DNA of 64,000 bases from an uncultured Bacteroidales bacterium (GTDB taxonomy: Bacteria > Bacteroidota > Bacteroidia > Bacteroidales > G3-4614): assembly GCA_949297125.1 (NCBI GenBank), contig CASFRS010000001.1, forward strand, positions 62,001 to 126,000, in the 5' to 3' direction. This document shows, piece after piece, positions 46,000 to 56,397 of this stretch (the first letter of the stretch is position 1; every line of letters starts with the position of its first letter). The position numbers were made by a program, and so were the translations under genes. Under the pieces are notes generated by a model that was given only the letters and a program-made list of their open reading frames with translations, was not told where the DNA came from and ran no database searches.

Positions 46000-47300
46000 G
46001 CAACAAGAAGGACGATACATATTCGCGCATAAGAGGCAAACTTGCCGATTACGAATGCGATGTGCCGCAATCGTGCTGGGAAACCGTAGAACGAAGGCTT
46101 CGCGGACAGCGCAGGCTGAAAAGGCACAGACGTATTGCACGGTGGGCGGTTTCATTTGCCGCTGCAGCCGTTGCCGGCATATTGTTGCTCACCGACTGGA
46201 ACAGGGCCGGCTACCCTGTTGCAGGACATATTGCAGAAAGCCGCAACAATCGGGTTGTCCCGGAAACCGAAACGGTAGCGGAAAACCCGTCGCCCGACAT
46301 GGTCGGCAGCGGCATTGCCGATGCAGCAGACAAAAAAGCCGGTTATTATGCCGAAAATGCACCGCATCGGGAGAATATCCCCGAAACGCTCAATACCGGA
46401 GTAGAAATACAGGAATCGCTTATAGCTGACAACCCTTCCCTTACAGCGACAGCAAAGGATACCGAAGCTGCAAAAAACGGCTCAATGCCGGACAATGGAG
46501 CGGAAAGCCATGGCATTTCCGATGAAGAAGCCGCAATAGCAGACAATACCGGAAGCATCGACACCGATACGGTAAGCCTGGACAACCTGCTCGAAATGTA
46601 TAAAAAATCGGAACCCGACAGACTTATTGCAAGAGACGAAAGGAGGCGTAATTCCGACCCCGTATCGGACAACGGCATATCCATATCCCTGGTAGCAGCC
46701 AATGCCTTCAATGCAAACAAGCACCGGGACAGGGATTTGTCGCAAAACAGCATGCCGTTGCATGAAGAACTGAGCCTCTATTCAAACGAAGAGAAACTGA
46801 AGTTCAAGCACAAGATGCCAATATCCGCCGGTATAACGGTTGAAAAACGCTGGAAGAACAACTGGGGTATTGAATCGGGAATAATGTACACTATGCTGCG
46901 CTCTACCTATTCGACGGAGAGCAATACACAACAGGGCGAACAGGAACTGCACTACATAGGTATTCCGGTAAACGTTACATACAGGTTTGCAGAAGTGAAA
47001 ATGCTCGGTTTTTACGCTGCCGCAGGGCCGAAAATAGATTTCAACGTTTCGGGAAAAAGGACTGAGAGCGTAGAAAACAGCTATGCGAAAAGCAATGCAA
47101 GCGAAAGCATACGCGACAAGAAACCCCAATTTTCGTTACAACTCAGGCTGGGTGTCGCCTGCACCCTGGTAAAACATCTGGAACTGTATGTCGAACCTTC
47201 ACTCGCCTATTATATCGACAACAAGGGGGAGATTCCGGACTTGTGGAAGGACAGGCCGCTTAATTTCGTATTACAGTTCGGTTTGAGGACAGGATTTTAA
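45996..47300 (+). CDS. Anti-sigma-like single-span protein with C-terminal outer-membrane beta-barrel domain
   Basis: 434 residues in three parts. Residues 1-46 are soluble and charged ('YSRIRGKLADYECDVPQSCWETVERRL'), like the cytoplasmic head of Bacteroidota anti-sigma proteins. Residues 47-67 are a membrane helix. Residues 70-255 are low-complexity and acidic, probably periplasmic linker. Residues 260-434 look like a PorT/OMP beta-barrel: alternating strands such as 'YIGIPVNVTYRF', 'GFYAAAGPKIDFNV' and a terminal 'FVLQFGLRTGF'. It overlaps the sigma gene. It could bridge both membranes and pass a surface signal to the sigma factor; this is inference. Confidence 0.75.
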   Translation: MSNKKDDTYSRIRGKLADYECDVPQSCWETVERRLRGQRRLKRHRRIARWAVSFAAAAVAGILLLTDWNRAGYPVAGHIAESRNNRVVPETETVAENPSPDMVGSGIADAADKKAGYYAENAPHRENIPETLNTGVEIQESLIADNPSLTATAKDTEAAKNGSMPDNGAESHGISDEEAAIADNTGSIDTDTVSLDNLLEMYKKSEPDRLIARDERRRNSDPVSDNGISISLVAANAFNANKHRDRDLSQNSMPLHEELSLYSNEEKLKFKHKMPISAGITVEKRWKNNWGIESGIMYTMLRSTYSTESNTQQGEQELHYIGIPVNVTYRFAEVKMLGFYAAAGPKIDFNVSGKRTESVENSYAKSNASESIRDKKPQFSLQLRLGVACTLVKHLELYVEPSLAYYIDNKGEIPDLWKDRPLNFVLQFGLRTGF

Positions 47301-47339
47301 AAACATTATTGTAAATTTGGACTCCAAAAATATCAGAAC

Positions 47340-48077
47340 ATGAAAATAGTTGCGCACTTGCATATAATACTCGCGGCAGCAGTAACCGGTTTATGCTCCG
47401 GATGTTTGGGGGACAAGGGGAATACCCTGGACTCGTACGATGTAGGGACTGTTACCGAAGTGAACGGGCAGCAGTGCGTAAAACTGGACAACATAAATAT
47501 TTTCATTTCGGGCGCAGGGATGCCGCAATACTCTTCCGACCCTGTAACAAGATGTTTCTGTACGTTCCACATAGACTGGGACAGCCAGCCCGACAATGCA
47601 GCGTCGACCGGAATCTACTCGGCCACAATCAATACGGAATCGGTCTGGAATGTTGAGAAATACGCACAGACACCGGCTTCCCCTTTTGCGGGGAGCGATT
47701 CGCTGGTAAACATATCCCAGCCATATATCACCAGTCTGGCAACGGAGCAGATAATAACATTCCAGACAAGTTCCTATGCAAGCGATAACGCAACATACCA
47801 GCTTGCCGTAGAGGAAATAGACGCGGACAACTCAACCATTACGCTGAACCTTGTCTACTACGGCGGCAATAAAGACGAATCGGCCATTGTGAACAGATGG
47901 CACTCTTTCTCGCTCCCGCCGATTGACAACAATTATACGCTCAACATCAGGATTAAGTCGCATACTACCCCGTCGTTCGGTGTATTGAGGGACACAGACC
48001 CGGTTGCTCCCGAAAACAACGCATACGTATATACGACCAATTATACCCCTTTAAGCGACAATACCGCCACGGAATAA
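47340..48077 (+). CDS. NigD-like lipoprotein
   Basis: 245 residues, lipobox 'LCSGC'. 'YDVGTVTEVNGQQCVKLDN' begins an N-terminal OB-like domain and the rest is a beta-sandwich, the layout of NigD-like proteins. The founding member is in a bacteriocin-related cluster of Prevotella, but the biochemical role is unknown. It lies 39 bp after the barrel protein gene and is probably part of the sigma operon, so it may be a target or accessory of that envelope system. A strong terminator follows. Confidence 0.8.
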   Translation: MKIVAHLHIILAAAVTGLCSGCLGDKGNTLDSYDVGTVTEVNGQQCVKLDNINIFISGAGMPQYSSDPVTRCFCTFHIDWDSQPDNAASTGIYSATINTESVWNVEKYAQTPASPFAGSDSLVNISQPYITSLATEQIITFQTSSYASDNATYQLAVEEIDADNSTITLNLVYYGGNKDESAIVNRWHSFSLPPIDNNYTLNIRIKSHTTPSFGVLRDTDPVAPENNAYVYTTNYTPLSDNTATE

Positions 48078-48120
48078 GGGGGGAAAGTCTACGGCAAAAT
48101 CCGGGGGACTCTCCCACCCC

Positions 48121-48170
48121 GCAAACAAAACGGCATCGGAGCAAAATTCCGATGCCGTTTTGTTTGCGAA
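48121..48170. terminator. Bidirectional terminator between the NigD-like and LRR genes
   Basis: A perfect 20-bp stem pairs 48121-48140 with 48148-48167. The stem itself contains A-rich and T-rich arms, so it ends transcripts from both converging genes. Confidence 0.9.
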
Positions 48171-48236
48171 TGCCTGCGGCAAGATTTAACCGGGCCGGTC
48201 CTGCGCCGCCCGCCCGCACTATCGAGCCGCAACCGC

Positions 48237-48896
48237 CTATTCCGCCATTTCCTCTATTTTATATTTTTTCCATATATCGGAATCCATATATGCATCCCTG
48301 CACCCCGCAGGCACATATATTACCCCTTTTACCTTGCCTATCGAAGAGCCCGATACGCGGGGCGGAACTGCGGCATGCAGATATATGCTTTTGAGCGAAG
48401 AACAGCCGTTGAAGGCGTCATCTCCGATTTGCTCCAGCGATGCCGGCAGTGTTACCGTTTCCATAGAGGAACAATCGTAAAACACGGCATTCCCTATCGA
48501 TTTCAGATTTCCGGGAACGGAAACTTTCTCCAGTCTCCTGCAACCGAAAAACGCGCCGTCGTCTATTGCCGTTACGCTTTCGGGGAAAACGGCCTCTATC
48601 AATGAATCGCTGTAAGCAAAGGCGTTTTCCCAGACCGATGTAACATCATACAGCCCGCCCCCCTTGAAAACCCTGTCCGGTACGGTAACACTCCCTTTAT
48701 AGGAGTTATAGTTAAAATCGCGGTTGGCTACCGCAACTTCCAGAGGATATTCGTCGGATGTAACATTATAGTATATGGTTGTCCCTGTCTTATCGTCCGA
48801 AAAATCATAATCGAACTCCTGAGCCGATGCTGCAAGCGAAACCGGCAGCATCAGCAACGGCAATATGCTCCGCATAGATATACAGATTCTTTTCAT
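48237..48896 (-). CDS. BspA-type leucine-rich-repeat secreted protein
   Basis: 219 residues, signal peptide at about 1-25. From about residue 85 to 190 there are LRR_5 repeats of ~23 residues ('VTAIDDGAFFGCRRLEKVSVP', 'LKSIGNAVFYDCSSMETVTLP', 'LEQIGDDAFNGCSSLKSIYL'). The C-terminal 'VIYVPAGCRDAYMDSDIWKK' is a usual cap of BspA-like proteins. The family is surface-exposed and often adhesive; this one is short and has no clear sorting domain, so it may be periplasmic. Confidence 0.9.
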   Translation of the reverse strand: MKRICISMRSILPLLMLPVSLAASAQEFDYDFSDDKTGTTIYYNVTSDEYPLEVAVANRDFNYNSYKGSVTVPDRVFKGGGLYDVTSVWENAFAYSDSLIEAVFPESVTAIDDGAFFGCRRLEKVSVPGNLKSIGNAVFYDCSSMETVTLPASLEQIGDDAFNGCSSLKSIYLHAAVPPRVSGSSIGKVKGVIYVPAGCRDAYMDSDIWKKYKIEEMAE

Positions 48897-48933
48897 GAAT
48901 ACCTTTATTTGGGATTATGAATGCCGCTACTGT

Positions 48934-49371
48934 TCACTCCTTCTTCTTACCGGCAGCATTCTGCTCTTTCAACAGGTCGCGTATTTCCGTAAGGAGCAAC
49001 TCCTCGGGCGAAGGTTTGGGCGGAGCGGCCGGTTTGCTCTCCTCCTTTTTGTTAAACCTGCTGATAATCCTTACTATCATGAATATACAGAAGGCTATTA
49101 TCAGAAAATCGAATACGGTCTGGAGAAAATTCCCGTAATTGATTGTTACCGGAGCGGACTGTACGCCGTCTATTATTTCCGGCATTTTCAGCGTAATGGC
49201 AAGGTCGGTAAAATTCACGCCTCCTACAAGCAGGCCTATGGGAGGCATAATAACATCAGCCACCAGCGACGAGACTATTTTTCCGAATGCACCGCCGATT
49301 ATTACGCCCACTGCCATGTCGACCACATTTCCGCGCATGGCGAATGTCTTGAAATCTTTCAGAAACTTCAT
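48934..49371 (-). CDS. mscL: Large-conductance mechanosensitive channel
   Basis: 145 residues. The first membrane helix is in the signature '[23 protein letters not shown]'. The second spans about 85-108 ('[21 protein letters not shown]'). The C-terminal helix '[12 protein letters not shown]' forms the cytoplasmic bundle. It releases solutes on hypo-osmotic shock. Length and motifs are normal. Confidence 0.97.
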   Translation of the reverse strand: MKFLKDFKTFAMRGNVVDMAVGVIIGGAFGKIVSSLVADVIMPPIGLLVGGVNFTDLAITLKMPEIIDGVQSAPVTINYGNFLQTVFDFLIIAFCIFMIVRIISRFNKKEESKPAAPPKPSPEELLLTEIRDLLKEQNAAGKKKE

Positions 49372-49651
49372 GGTATATATATTTTTTTTGACACCACTAA
49401 TTTATAAAAAACACATGAATTATAGGCACGGATAAAATTTATTTCGTAATTTTGCTCCCGTAGCAGCGCAGAGTGGCATACAGTATACGGATGCCTGTCT
49501 ACGGCATCGGGATACCGCATGCTTGCCGTAATGCCGCCTGCCATACCTGCTTTTCAAGCGAAGTTCCGAAACGGTTTACAAAAAGGGCTTGCCGTTTTTT
49601 CGCGACTTGACCACGGAATTATAATCTGGCAAGTCGGAACTTCCGGTAATA

Positions 49652-49732
49652 TTTTGTTGGGGTGCTTTAAAAAGCTGAGATTATACCCGATGAACCTGTA
49701 CGGATAATGCCGGCGTAGGGAGTTTTCTTCAA
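49652..49732 (+). promoter_or_regulatory. TPP riboswitch (THI element)
   Basis: The conserved THI-box blocks appear in order: GGGGTGC (49659-49664 region), GCTGAGA (49674-49680), ACCCGATGAACCTG (49685-49698), GGATAATGCCGGCG (49702-49715) and AGGGA (49717-49721). Limits are approximate because the P1 stem is weak. It lies 80 bp before thiD and should repress the whole operon when thiamine pyrophosphate is plentiful. Confidence 0.95.
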
Positions 49733-49765
49733 ACATTTTTCACCATACGATTGGTTTTACAGTAA

Positions 49766-49807
49766 GGTACCGTCTTTCGGCTTTGCACTCTTTCATGGAG
49801 AGGTACT
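49766..49807 (+). promoter_or_regulatory. Possible start-site sequestering hairpin of the thi leader
   Basis: GGTACC (49766-49771) can pair with GGTACT (49802-49807), covering the purine-rich stretch (49798-49803) just before the thiD ATG; ACAGTA (49759-49764) could alternatively pair with TACTGT (49804-49809). No T-tract terminator is seen after the riboswitch, so translational control is favoured. Confidence 0.4.
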
Positions 49808-49810
49808 GTT

Positions 49811-50635
49811 ATGAAGAGATATGTAAAATGCCTTACTGTTGCAGGCTCCGACAGCGGAGGAGGTGCAGGGATACAGGCCGATATAAAAACGATGTCGGCT
49901 CTGGGCGTATTCGGCATGAGCGCAATAACCGCCGTAACGGCACAAAACACGACAGGGGTAACGGATATTTTCGCTATTCCGGTTGAAACTGTAAGACGGC
50001 AAATTACGGCGGTAATGGACGATATGGGCGCCGATGCCGTAAAGATAGGCATGGTATATATTCCCGAAACGGCAATGATGATCGCCGAGATGCTGGACAT
50101 TTATCGCCCTGCCAACTCGGTTCTCGACCCCGTCCTGTTGTCCAGTACACGGCACCGGTTGTTTTCCAGCGGGTGCGAAAAGGTTATCAAGCAGGAACTG
50201 ATGAAACGGGTTACGCTGATAACGCCAAATATATACGAGGCGGCACGGCTTTCCGGAGTGGAGATAACCGGGCGCGACGATATGAGAAAGGCAGCAGGTG
50301 TACTTCTCGACAGAGGGGCCAACGCGGTGCTTGTAAAGGGCGGGGATTCCGACGACCGGAAAATGTCATACGACTTTCTCGCAGACAGGGACGGCATGGA
50401 AACCTGGTTGGAAAGCGAACGGATACACAGCCGCAACACTCACGGGACAGGATGCTCGCTCTCTTCGGCCATAGCCTCGTATCTGGCAATGGGCCGCGAC
50501 CTGAAATCGGCCGTTGCGGGTGCAAAACTCTATATAACGGAGGCCATACGCAACGGCAACGATGTTGTTAACGGAAAGGGTTCGGGAGGAATCAATCATT
50601 TTTTTGCTCCCGTAAAACTGATAAAACGCCAATAA
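49811..50635 (+). CDS. thiD: Hydroxymethylpyrimidine/phosphomethylpyrimidine kinase
   Basis: 274 residues, ribokinase fold. 'LTVAGSDSGGGAGIQADIKTM' at the N-terminus binds HMP; 'SALGVFGMSAITAVTAQNT' and the C-terminal anion-hole motif 'HGTGCSLSSAIAS' are both present. It phosphorylates HMP-P to HMP-PP. First gene after the riboswitch; thiS follows within 2 bp. Confidence 0.97.
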   Translation: MKRYVKCLTVAGSDSGGGAGIQADIKTMSALGVFGMSAITAVTAQNTTGVTDIFAIPVETVRRQITAVMDDMGADAVKIGMVYIPETAMMIAEMLDIYRPANSVLDPVLLSSTRHRLFSSGCEKVIKQELMKRVTLITPNIYEAARLSGVEITGRDDMRKAAGVLLDRGANAVLVKGGDSDDRKMSYDFLADRDGMETWLESERIHSRNTHGTGCSLSSAIASYLAMGRDLKSAVAGAKLYITEAIRNGNDVVNGKGSGGINHFFAPVKLIKRQ

Positions 50636-50636
50636 T

Positions 50637-50837
50637 ATGGAAATAAAGGTAAACGGTAAAGCCATTGAAGTAATGGAGGGGACAACTGTGGGCTCTGTTC
50701 CCGCTCTTGCGGGCATAAGCCCCGAGGGTATAGCCATTGCCGTGGAGAACAAGGTGATACGTAAGGCCGACTGGGATACGGCAAAACTCAACGACGGCGA
50801 CAGGGTTACTGTCATAAAGGCCGTATGCGGAGGGTAA
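50637..50837 (+). CDS. thiS: Sulfur-carrier protein ThiS
   Basis: 66 residues, ubiquitin-like fold ('MEIKVNGKAIEV', 'DRVTVIKAVCGG'), ending in the Gly-Gly needed for adenylation by ThiF and thiocarboxylate formation. It donates sulfur for the thiazole ring with ThiG. It starts 2 bp after thiD. Confidence 0.95.
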   Translation: MEIKVNGKAIEVMEGTTVGSVPALAGISPEGIAIAVENKVIRKADWDTAKLNDGDRVTVIKAVCGG

Positions 50838-50862
50838 ACGGCCAGATTTAAATTATGCTTTT

Positions 50863-51456
50863 ATGGAAATAACCATTATAAGCAGGCCCGATATTTTTCC
50901 CGGCGAGGATCTGGCCGTAAAGCTGCTGCTGGATAACGGGGCAGACAGTTTCCATATACGCAAACCGGAATCGGGAAGCCGCAGTGTGGCAGCCCTGCTC
51001 GACAGGATACCCGAGGCATATTACGGCCGGCTTGTATTGAACGGGCATTTCGACCTTCTGCAGGATTACCGCATTGGCGGTGTACACCTCAACAGGCGGA
51101 ATCCGGCCCCACCCGACGGGTTTACGGGAAAAGCGGGATACTCCTGCCACTCTCTTGAAGAACTCGCCCTGAGATGCGACGAAATGGATTACTGTACGCT
51201 CAGCCCCATATACGACAGCATTTCAAAAAGCGGATACGCGTCGGCCTTCTCGCACCATATTCTGACGGATGCCTCCGAAAAAGGCGTTATAAACGGGAAA
51301 GTAATAGCATTGGGGGGGATTACGCCGCAAAGAGTTGCAGCGGTAAAGAGCTACAATTTCGGCGGGATTGCAGTATTGGGATATATCTGGGACTCCCCTA
51401 CCCTTGAAACGATGAAAGAAAAGATAATGCTGCTGCGAAAGCTGGCGGACAGATAG
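50863..51456 (+). CDS. ThiE/TenI-family protein (divergent thiamine phosphate synthase paralogue)
   Basis: 197 residues, TIM barrel of the ThiE/TenI family: 'FHIRKPE', 'GGVHLNRRN', 'CTLSPIYDSISKSGYASAF' and 'KVIALGGIT'. The pyrophosphate-binding residues of true ThiE are only partly kept, and a full ThiE gene comes next, so it may be a TenI-type thiazole tautomerase or a second synthase. It is in the same operon, 25 bp after thiS. Confidence 0.82.
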   Translation: MEITIISRPDIFPGEDLAVKLLLDNGADSFHIRKPESGSRSVAALLDRIPEAYYGRLVLNGHFDLLQDYRIGGVHLNRRNPAPPDGFTGKAGYSCHSLEELALRCDEMDYCTLSPIYDSISKSGYASAFSHHILTDASEKGVINGKVIALGGITPQRVAAVKSYNFGGIAVLGYIWDSPTLETMKEKIMLLRKLADR

Positions 51457-51470
51457 ACAACGGAAGAAAT

Positions 51471-52092
51471 ATGTTACAGTTCATTACTCACGAAACGGAC
51501 AAATACAGCTACCTCGATTCTGCCCTTATGGCGCTCGAAGGGGGATGCAAATGGATTCAGCTGCGGATGAAACACTCGGATACGGATGAAATTATCAGTG
51601 TTGCATCGCGGCTCAAGGAAGAATGCCGCAAGCACGACGCCATTCTGATAATAGACGACCATGTGGATATTGCCGTACAGACCGACGCCGACGGTGTACA
51701 TCTCGGGAAGAACGACATGCCCCCGGCCGAAGCCCGCATGAAAATGGGGGAAAAGTTCATTATCGGCGGAACGGCCAATACATTCGATGATATAAGGAAC
51801 CTGGTGCTTTCGGGTGTCGATTACATAGGCCTGGGCCCGTACCGGTTCACTTCTACCAAAGAACGCCTCGCACCCGTCCTCGGAGAAGAGGGTTACCGCT
51901 CCATTATGGAGCAGTGCAGCAACAAGGGTTTCAGTACCCCTGTCGTAGCTATCGGCGGAATCACATGCGACGATGTCCTTGACATAATGGGTTGCGGGGT
52001 GGCAGGAATAGCTGTTTCGGGAGGCATACTGAACGCCGATGACCCGGTAAGGGAGACAGAAAAATTTTTAAACTTGCTATACAGATACAGAG

Positions 52093-52103
<11 letters not shown>
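51471..52103 (+). CDS. thiE: Thiamine phosphate synthase
   Basis: 210 residues, TIM barrel. '[13 protein letters not shown]', '[25 protein letters not shown]', '[11 protein letters not shown]' and 'VVAIGGIT' are the family signatures for HMP-PP and thiazole phosphate binding. It joins the two precursors into thiamine phosphate. The stop overlaps the thiG start by 11 bp. Confidence 0.96.
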
Positions 52104-54580
<2,477 letters not shown>

Positions 54581-54583
54581 GAG

Positions 54584-55699
54584 ATGTTCAGCGAAGAACT
54601 GGAAAAATACGACTGGGATGAAATTACCCGCAAGATATATTCCAAAACGGAAAACGATGTTGCCGAAGCCTTGAGCAAGGACTACCTGAATGCTGACGAC
54701 TTCATGGCACTTGTATCGCCTGCTGCAGCGGCGTTCCTGGAGCCTATGGCTTCGTTGAGCCGCAGATATACGCAGGAGCGGTTCGGCAAGACCATACAGA
54801 TGTATATCCCGCTTTACATAACCAATTCATGTACGAACCACTGCGTTTACTGCGGTTTCCAGCATGACAACCCCATTAAGCGGATAATCCTCACCGAGGA
54901 GGAGATTGAACTTGAATGCAAGGCCATAAAGAGACTCGGAGCTTTTGAAAACCTGCTGATAGTTACCGGCGAGAACCCGCGCGATGCTGGGGTGGATTAT
55001 ATTGAAAAGGCGCTTAAAATAGCACGTCCCTATTTTGCCAACCTGTCGATTGAGGTTATGCCGCTGAAAAGCGAGGAGTATTACCGCCTGACACAAAGCG
55101 GGCTTAACGGGGTTGTCTGTTTTCAGGAGACCTACCGCCGCGGACATTACAAGACATATCACCCTAAAGGGATGAAGTCGATATTTGAATGGCGCGTGAA
55201 CGGATTCGACCGCATGGGTGAGGCAGGAGTACATAAAATAGGGCTCGGCGTACTGATTGGCCTGGAGGACTGGCGTACGGATGTTACAATGATGGCAATC
55301 CACCTGCGATACCTGCAACGCAAGTACTGGAAGACAAGATATAGCGTTAACTTCCCGAGGATGCGCCCTTCGGAGGGGCACTTCTCTCCAAACGTCGTAA
55401 TGAGCGACAAGGAACTTGCACAACTTATTTTCGCATTCCGCATATTCGACCACGATGTGGATATTTCGCTCTCCACCCGCGAGGACAAGAAATTCCGGGA
55501 CAACATAGCAACCCTTGGGGTAACATCGCTGAGTGCAGGTTCAAAAACCGAACCCGGCGGCTATTTTACCCACCCGGCCGCTCTCGAGCAGTTTGAAGTC
55601 AGCGACGGCCGTTCCCCGCAGGAAGTGGAAGAGAGCATCAGGCGGACGGGCTACGAGGTTGTATGGAAAGACTGGGACAAATCGTTCGACCACGTATGA
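54584..55699 (+). CDS. thiH: 2-iminoacetate synthase
   Basis: 371 residues, radical-SAM. Cys83, Cys87 and Cys90 ('CTNHCVYC') hold the 4Fe-4S cluster; the C-terminal 'SLSTREDKKFRDN' and 'GVTSLSAGSKTEPGGY' are ThiH-specific. It cleaves tyrosine to p-cresol and dehydroglycine for ThiG, so thiazole synthesis here is the oxygen-independent route. It overlaps thiF by 4 bp. Confidence 0.97.
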   Translation: MFSEELEKYDWDEITRKIYSKTENDVAEALSKDYLNADDFMALVSPAAAAFLEPMASLSRRYTQERFGKTIQMYIPLYITNSCTNHCVYCGFQHDNPIKRIILTEEEIELECKAIKRLGAFENLLIVTGENPRDAGVDYIEKALKIARPYFANLSIEVMPLKSEEYYRLTQSGLNGVVCFQETYRRGHYKTYHPKGMKSIFEWRVNGFDRMGEAGVHKIGLGVLIGLEDWRTDVTMMAIHLRYLQRKYWKTRYSVNFPRMRPSEGHFSPNVVMSDKELAQLIFAFRIFDHDVDISLSTREDKKFRDNIATLGVTSLSAGSKTEPGGYFTHPAALEQFEVSDGRSPQEVEESIRRTGYEVVWKDWDKSFDHV

Positions 55700-56397
55700 A
55701 ACTGGAAAGGTTTGAAAGACAGATAATGTTGCCGGAGTTCGGCGAGAAGGGACAGGCAGCCCTTGCTTCGGCTTCCGTACTTATCGTAGGCGCGGGGGGG
55801 CTCGGCGCTCCTGCCGCGCTTTACCTGGCTGCAGCGGGTACAGGGCGGATAGGCATAGCCGACGGCGACCGTGTTGCGCTTTCAAACCTCCAGCGCCAGG
55901 TGCTTTACTGCGAAAGCGACATCGGCCGCGGAAAGGCCGGAAAGGCTGCCGAAAGGCTGTCGGCCCTTTCATCGGCCTGCACAATAATTCCCTACAATTA
56001 TATGCTGGAGAAGGGGAACATTGAGAGTATAGCCTCGGACTACGACATTATTGTGGACGGGTGCGACAACCCCGATACCCGGTATCTTATGGACGAAGTG
56101 TCGAAACGCCTTGGAAAGCCGTATGTCTACGGTGCGATATCCGGGTTTGAGGGTCAGGCCTCGCTGTTCAACTATCTCGGGGGGAAAGGGTATGAAGACC
56201 TGTTCCCCCGCCGCAAAAAAGACGGAGCAGATACACCTCCTGTTACCGGCGTAATAGGCGCGCTTCCCGGGATAATAGGCTCGATCGAGGCCATGGAAGC
56301 CATAAAGGTCGCCGCCGGTATAGGGGAGACACTCCGGAACAGGCTCCTTGTAGTAAACGCCCTCACCATGGAGTTCAATACGTTCTCACTCGATTGA
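55696..56397 (+). CDS. thiF: ThiS adenylyltransferase, short form
   Basis: 233 residues from ATG 55696, overlapping the thiH stop; an earlier ATG in thiH is rejected. 'RFERQIMLPEFGEKGQ', 'VLIVGAGGLGAPAALYLA' and 'GDRVALSNLQRQVLY' bind ATP and ThiS; 'IIVDGCDNPDTRYL' follows. It lacks the paired zinc Cys and the thioester Cys of E. coli ThiF. Last gene of the operon; its stop touches the malQ stop. Confidence 0.93.
   Translation: MKLERFERQIMLPEFGEKGQAALASASVLIVGAGGLGAPAALYLAAAGTGRIGIADGDRVALSNLQRQVLYCESDIGRGKAGKAAERLSALSSACTIIPYNYMLEKGNIESIASDYDIIVDGCDNPDTRYLMDEVSKRLGKPYVYGAISGFEGQASLFNYLGGKGYEDLFPRRKKDGADTPPVTGVIGALPGIIGSIEAMEAIKVAAGIGETLRNRLLVVNALTMEFNTFSLD

Larger units (their letters stand above)
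49372..49810. other. Long leader region of the thiamine operon
   Basis: 439 bp between mscL and thiD (divergent). A TAATTTTG -7-like element at 49447-49454 could start a leader of about 350 nt. A GC-rich hairpin-prone stretch (49470-49560) follows; AAACGG near 49568 could pair with CCGTTT near 49590 in front of a T run. The TPP riboswitch and the start-codon hairpin follow. Confidence 0.5.
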
